Shown here one piece after another: positions 59,201 through 64,000 of a stretch of 64,000 bases of DNA. Below the pieces are notes generated by a model that worked only from the letters and a program-made list of their open reading frames with translations, was not told the DNA's origin and did no database searches. Numbering within the stretch: position 1 is the first letter of the stretch; every line of letters begins with the position of its first letter. This stretch comes from Bathymodiolus brooksi. Lineage: Eukaryota > Mollusca > Bivalvia > Mytilida > Modiolidae. Location of the stretch: contig OY804582.1 of the NCBI GenBank assembly GCA_963680875.1, positions 54,640,646 through 54,704,645 on the forward strand. Direction: 5' to 3'. Both the position numbers and the translations under genes were made by a program.

Positions 59201-59956
59201 ATTATTTTCACTTTGTCATACATCATAATAAATTACTTCAATTTGCCTCATATATTATTCCACCACTTTCACCACGGGTGTCACCAGTAAAACAGGAAGT
59301 GTTTACCCTTCCTGAGCACTCAAAATTCCTTGCTTTCTCTTATTAGTCAGAAAGATTCCTGTCCTATTAAAATTAAAAACACATTTAATGATAGGCTTAA
59401 AACAACTGTCATTATAATGCAAATGATATTATACCTGCTTGGACTATGCTGGCAGATAATGGAAAATTATTTCTATTTTATCATCTCAGGTTTTGCAGGG
59501 GGTGGTATGTACAGCCAATCAGGTGCTGCGGCAGACTATGTTTGTCTTCCACCTGATCCTGACTTTGGAAAGACCAGTGCTTCTGATACAGGACGAATGT
59601 ATGGTGCAGAATACCAGGGTAATACAAATGAATGGAGTTCTAACTCCCTCGATGAAGATGTACCATGTGCTGTATGTAGAATCGTCATGGCGACTACCAG
59701 CATTATGATTCCCGGGAAAAACATCTGCTACTCTGGTTGGACTAGGGAATACTATGGATATTTGGCATCTGGTTATTATGGTCACGCAGCTGCTTCCTCG
59801 TATGTTTGTGTAGATATCAATCCACAATACCTAAATGCTGGAGTAGGCGATCATGATGGGAAATTGTTTTACCCTGTAGTTGCCAAATGTGGAGCATTAC
59901 AGTGTCCACCATATATAAACAATTATCCACTTACTTGTGTTGTCTGTTCTAAATAA
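53253..59956 (+). CDS. Gene E: secreted short-chain collagen C4-like protein, three exons
   Basis: Exons 53253-53466, 55052-55126 and 59490-59956; 251 codons, the shortest of the five. Exon 1: signal peptide [34 protein letters not shown], but only one QQQ heptad (IQQQAAE) before ISQLKS, so the coiled coil is much reduced. The donor is AAAG|gtatta. Exon 2 starts TT after aaacag, so the junction residue is Val where the others have Gly; then [20 protein letters not shown] is unchanged. Exon 3: [75 protein letters not shown] and LTCVVCSK. All junctions are phase 1 and in frame. Intron 2 is dominated by an 18-bp tandem array. The stop codon overlaps AATAAA. With so short a coil, oligomerisation may differ from its paralogues. 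Confidence 0.9.
53500..55051. other. Intron 1 of gene E
   Basis: Mostly AT-rich DNA homologous to intron 1 of C and D (around 'gacttggtttaaaattata' and 'aggttcaaatatctactaat'). A Penelope-like terminal fragment (about 54620-54775: 'ggttttaagtgaggcttgtt' ... 'cttattacccctttggtgtc') is present. Confidence 0.5.
55550..55677 (+). mobile_element. SINE family 1, 3' fragment
   Basis: Only the end remains: 'gtctagtacaaagcggactt', 'ttaacttgttctcgccatga', then an (ACTC)n tail. The 18-bp tandem array begins immediately after the tail. Confidence 0.75.
55678..59195. repeat. Tandem array, 18-bp unit, about 195 copies, in intron 2 of gene E
   Basis: The unit reads 'cctattgttatcacacat'; frequent variants have cat/cct, tat/cac or 'gccctttttatcacacat'. 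Because 18 is divisible by 3, very long frames stay open on both strands: CDNNRM hexapeptides on minus (979 codons, 58587-55648) and ITHPIV or LLSHIL on plus (1028 codons, 55852-58938). They are products of the repeat, not genes. Confidence 0.95.
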
Positions 59957-60025
59957 AAAGGACTGTTAAGCAATTTGTATTTACAGATTGTATATTTTTC
60001 TAAGTATGATACAAAAACGTCCGAA

Positions 60026-60382
60026 CCGCATCGGTGGTGTAATGGTAAGCGTGCTTGTCCGAGTGCGGTAGATCGTGGGCTCGAGTCCCGATCGGGTCAA
60101 ACTAAAGACTATAAAATTGATATTTGTTGCTTCTCCGCTAAGCATTTAGTAGTAAGGAGAAAAAGCAAAGACTGGTGGGCTCGGAACTGTGTCCGAGTGG
60201 GGCGACATGTCTATCCGCGGAATGTTGTTTCAGTGAGTTAGCACTAAAAACAATCCAACTGAGCGTGTTGGTCTAGTACATAGCGGACATCATCATCATT
60301 TCATTGAAAATTAACTTGTTCTCGCCATGATATAGCTGAAGCATTGCTGAATTGGCGCTAAACAACAATCATTCACTCACTA
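60026..60382 (+). mobile_element. SINE family 1 behind exon 3 of gene E
   Basis: Starts about 70 bp after the stop codon: head 'cgagtcccgatcgggtcaaa', body with a 10-bp internal deletion, tail 'ttggcgctaaacaacaatca'. Same insertion site as behind genes C and D. Confidence 0.9.
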
Positions 60383-60674
60383 CAAAAACATCCATTTAAT
60401 TTATCTGTTTTTTACTACATGTTTCGTGGTTTAATTTTAGCACTGAATGATTTGTATTTAAGAGAACACTATTTTATAAATTGAAACTAATGTAAATTAT
60501 ACATTTTCAATTATTTTATTGTTGTTTTTCATCATAGTCATTGTGGGATCTTTCAGCGATAAGGATTACTCACTTTTCATAGCTTGGTACGCCCTAGACA
60601 GTAGATGAGCTGTACGGAAACCTCAGTGTGTACACTACATGAGAATACTGATATAAAAGGGTACAAAATGTTAA

Positions 60675-61150
60675 TCAGAGTACACATGACCAAACATTGA
60701 TTATCCACCAGACAGACTACACATGAGCCAACTTTAATTATCCAGCAGATAGAGTACAAATGACCAAACATTGATTATCCACCAGACAGAGTACACATGA
60801 GCCAACTTTAATTATCCACCAGATAGAGTACACATGAGCCAACTTTAATTATCCACCAGATAGAGTACACATGAGCCAACTTTAATTATCCACCAGATAG
60901 AGTACACATGAGCCAACTTTAATTATCCACCAGATAGAGTACACATGATTAAACATTGATTATCCACCAGACAGACTACACATGAGCCAACTTTAATCAT
61001 CCACCAGATAGAGTACACATGATCAAACATTGATGATCCATCAATCAGAATACACATAAGCAAGCATTGATTATCCACCAGACAAAGTACACATGAGCCA
61101 ACATTGTTTATTCATCAGCCAAAGAACACATGACCAAACATTGATATTTC
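60675..61150. repeat. Tandem array, 37-bp unit, about 13 copies, downstream of gene E
   Basis: Units such as 'cacatgagccaactttaatt' 'atccaccagatagagta', homologous to the larger array behind gene D at 46535-48090. The flanking unique sequences also match. Confidence 0.9.
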
Positions 61151-61442
61151 ACAAGAGTACACAAGACAAACATTTATTATCAATCAACTACTAGAAATAA
61201 GATTCAACGCTGATTACAGACCAATCAGAGTACACATGATTTAACACTGATTAATCAACATCTACACCAAATATGATTAAACATTAATAAACAACCTACC
61301 AGAGCACTAATGACCAACTGGTGGATATCTAGAAACTGTCAAAATAATTTGATTGGTATTCTGCCTAATGCAATATAATACTCCACTCTTGATATCTAGA
61401 CTACCTGGCTGATGGTTCAAACAGGTACAAACAAGTCATAAA

Positions 61443-61698
61443 GATTTAGGTTTAGAGGGTGTTTAACGCCACTTTCAACAATATTTCAGTTATATCAGTT
61501 TTGTTGGTGGAGGAAACTGGGATACCCGGAGAAAACCACCGACCTGTCTCAAGTCACTGACAAACTTTATCACATAATGTTGTAGCGAGCACACCTCGCC
61601 TGAGTGAGATTCGAACTCACAACTATAGTGGTGATATGTACTGATTGCATAGGTAGTTGTACATCCAACTACCATACGATCACGACCACGATGGCCCC
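61443..61698 (-). mobile_element. SINE family 2 with 13-bp target duplication
   Basis: Tail domain 'ggtgtttaacgccactttca', 'ttggtggaggaaactgggat', head end 'atcacgaccacgatggcccc'. Flanks 'aacaagtcataaa' (61430-61442) and 'aacaagtaataaa' (61699-61711) differ at one base. The site is empty in the homologous region behind gene D. Confidence 0.85.
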
Positions 61699-62064
61699 AA
61701 CAAGTAATAAATACCTGTAACGAATCGTTTTTCAACTCAAAAATAATCAGTGCATGTTCGTGGTTTTTGTAGATATATATTCTTCTGAACTGAAATATCG
61801 ATAATTATAATATATTTGATTTGATCAAGGGGAGATAATCTGTTTCAAATAATGTAAAATAGTTGGATATTGTTGCCTTGATGAATGTAAGAGGTAATAC
61901 TGAGAACCAAAATTTACTAATATCACATCTTTGTAAGTGGTGTTATATTCGCATACACGATATCCGAACTCAATTTATGATTTCTTCAATAATTTGTGTG
62001 CAATGTTAAAGGGAAACTTCGCGATTTTTTACATGTTAGCTAAATATGTTTCTGGTGATATAAA

Positions 62065-62217
62065 TATACAATACTTGTGCACTCTCGAAGCATATGGGTA
62101 ATATGTGTATGAGGCTTAGAAACGCGGGAAAAGGCGAGGCTTCGCCGAGCCTTTTCCCGCGTTTCGCGCCGAATACACATATTTACCTATATGCTTCGAC
62201 AGTGCACATGTATTGTA
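62065..62217. repeat. Long imperfect inverted repeat with GC-rich inner stem
   Basis: Outer arms ('atacttgtgcactctcgaag' and its near complement at about 62180-62213) enclose an inner 15-bp perfect stem 'aacgcgggaaaaggc' with its exact complement at 62151-62165. The GC-rich core contrasts with AT-rich surroundings. Probably a foldback transposon. Confidence 0.75.
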
Positions 62218-62335
62218 TTTATCCTGCAATTTTAAATCGTAAATAAACGTTTACTGGACGATGATAAAAGTATTTGAAATAATTTTATGTATGTATTTGA
62301 AAACAATATCCCCCGATGTGCCCCGTTTTACATTT

Positions 62336-62402
62336 GTATGTTCTATTTATAACTGACCAATATCAAAAAATGTTCTATTTATAACTGACCAATATCAAAA
62401 AA
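62336..62402. repeat. Two-copy tandem duplication, 32 bp
   Basis: 'tgttctatttataactgacc' 'aatatcaaaaaa' is present twice back to back. Confidence 0.85.
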
Positions 62403-64000
62403 TATATTAGGCAGGCTATATTGGTCGGTAAATGCTGTCATTGCAGGATAAAATACATATTCACAAAGTTTTATTGACATATTTCCACAAATAACGAAGC
62501 AAATCGCAAATTTGTAATTTTAATTTCTTATTTTTCAACCAGGCTGTGACGTTTTAACCTGATAATGCATTGTGGGATTGAAATTTAAAGTCTGGGTCAC
62601 TGATGTTAAATTCGCTTCATTTAAAGCGCTCAGAGGACTGTAATTTAAATCTAATAACCGTTGGAAAATTAAATACTGAAGTGAACAGCTACGTACCTTT
62701 TTGACAAACAACTATTTTAAATGAACAAAATGTTTCATTTCCTTTATATTTACAACGGAAAGAGTGTTTTACAACAGTCACCTATATTCACTATATGTAG
62801 GATCCCTTTTACAATTATGTTCATTTTGTTTTACTGCTAATGTGCTGAAAAATATAATGGATAATTTTGACAACGCGTAACTTGTGTATTGATCGGATTA
62901 ATAAAATGGGAAGTTGAATACACACTATTTGTTTTCCAAGACGAGTTGGTAGATCGTTTATCATTTATTAAAGATAAAATATTTTTAAAACATTAGAATA
63001 AATATAATGTTGAAATAACAGGAACAATTATAATTGTAATTATGTTTTAGATGATAAAAAAGTATACACCATCCTTGAAATTATAAGTTTTCATTATTAG
63101 AGGCGCCAAATTGGCCTAACTATATATAGCTGTCTCATCATAATTAATATGTATTCACAATTTTAACGATCGATGTTCATAAAAGATGTTTTAATTTTAA
63201 TTAAAGAACTAAAAATTAAAGATTAGGAGATCGAGTGACAACTGAGTTTACAAAGTTAGTGTTTAAAGGAAAAAAACCTCTTTGCTCAGTGACCCCCAGA
63301 AGGCACAAAACCTAAATATATGATTTTTTCAGCTCGGAACACCGTAAGCAAACTTGACCTATAATTTTGATATCTACTGATATTCATTTAGACAAAGTTC
63401 GGAAGAGATCATGATCATGAGCGGTATAAACAGATGAAGGGCAGTCAAAAATTAAAAAGAGATTAGGCCACACCAGATCTACTTCTTGTTCTTCGGATTT
63501 TGTGCTAAGAACGTTGTCCAGAGCGAGCAAGTGATTTAAAAATGTTAATTTCTTTTCCTTTTTTTGTTTGTCATTTTTGATGAGCGAAACGTAAAATATT
63601 ATGCGAAAAATATATATTTCTTATATTTTTCATGTATTTTCAGAAGCGAGAGACCATATTTTAATTTTAAATATTTTATTCTTCAATAAATTAAGGCAAA
63701 TAATTCCTGAAGTAAGAAGTGAAATGCGGGATTTACTTATTTTTATCTTCATTCTGAAAACGACAGGTACATTCACACCGGTTCACTCAGCAGGGTACCT
63801 AATATTGCGTAATGAGTTTAGGTCCACACAGGAAATCGCCAGGCAGAATATACAAGTGTCATTTTACATCCGTTCGACGGGCCTCTGACCGAATACCTGA
63901 ATACATGTGTCACAATATTTAGCAATAATCAGAAACGCAATGCACATTTTGTGACCCGTTATCTAACTAAAATTTTACCCCTAAGGGTTGAAGGCATGTA
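62403..64000. other. Intergenic stretch to window end, nothing recognised
   Basis: AT-rich DNA. A 95-codon plus frame at 63601-63888 has no family resemblance or splice context and is not called a gene. Confidence 0.4.

Noticed and set aside
63601..63888. 95-codon plus frame near window end
   Set aside because: No recognisable domain and no promoter or splice signals that stand out; could be chance in AT-rich DNA.

Overview
The window looks like nuclear DNA of a mollusc, most likely a bivalve. It is AT-rich and gene-poor, the genes have introns, and interspersed repeats are dense: tRNA-derived SINEs, Penelope-like retroelement fragments, small inverted-repeat transposons and long tandem arrays. 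The recognisable genes belong to secreted families that are expanded in bivalves, namely a C1q-domain protein and 'short-chain collagen C4-like' proteins. Species is inferred only at this level. There are no bacterial operons, CRISPR arrays or canonical RNA genes.

Genes. Six spliced genes can be rebuilt with consistent splice sites and open reading frames. (1) A two-exon C1q-domain gene on the minus strand (5171 to 2462). (2-6) Five three-exon paralogues of a short-chain-collagen-C4-like secreted protein, called A to E here: A (11952 to 7293, minus), B (18212 to 14807, minus), C (24457 to 31168, plus), D (34644 to 45825, plus) and E (53253 to 59956, plus). Each has a signal peptide plus coiled-coil exon, a constant 75-nt second exon and a large cysteine-rich last exon. 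Every intron is phase 1. The leader exon of the C1q gene (signal peptide, RLLLNDP...DRL motif, coiled coil) is homologous to the leader exon of A to E, so one secretion/oligomerisation module carries two different heads. Between the two oppositely oriented halves lies an intronless rhodopsin-type GPCR with three frameshifts (20997-22129), probably a pseudogene.

Layout. 1-2.4 kb: repeats only. 2.4-5.3 kb: C1q gene. 5.3-7.2 kb: inverted repeats and SINEs. 7.2-18.5 kb: genes A and B with homologous introns. 18.9-19.6 kb: 52-bp tandem array. 20.2-22.1 kb: MITE and GPCR. 24.2-31.6 kb: gene C. 34.4-48.8 kb: gene D, whose second intron holds 34-bp arrays, Penelope-like debris and a satellite-like element of about 155-bp units. 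49-53 kb: intergenic DNA with MITEs and a dead Tc1 transposase. 53-61.3 kb: gene E, whose second intron holds a 3.5-kb array of an 18-bp unit. 61.3-64 kb: repeats and a hairpin, with no recognisable gene.

How the parts relate. The paralogues form two subgroups, A/B and C/D/E, supported by protein sequence and by shared transposon insertions at identical positions (a SINE behind exon 3 of C, D and E; another behind exon 3 of A and B). The five C4-like genes share a roughly 150-230 bp promoter-proximal block with a GATA-like site and a TATA-like element. In all six spliced genes the stop codon lies inside an AATAAA polyadenylation hexamer. The products are predicted to be secreted, oligomeric, disulphide-rich proteins, plausibly in recognition or immunity. 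That function is inferred from the family and not shown by the sequence.
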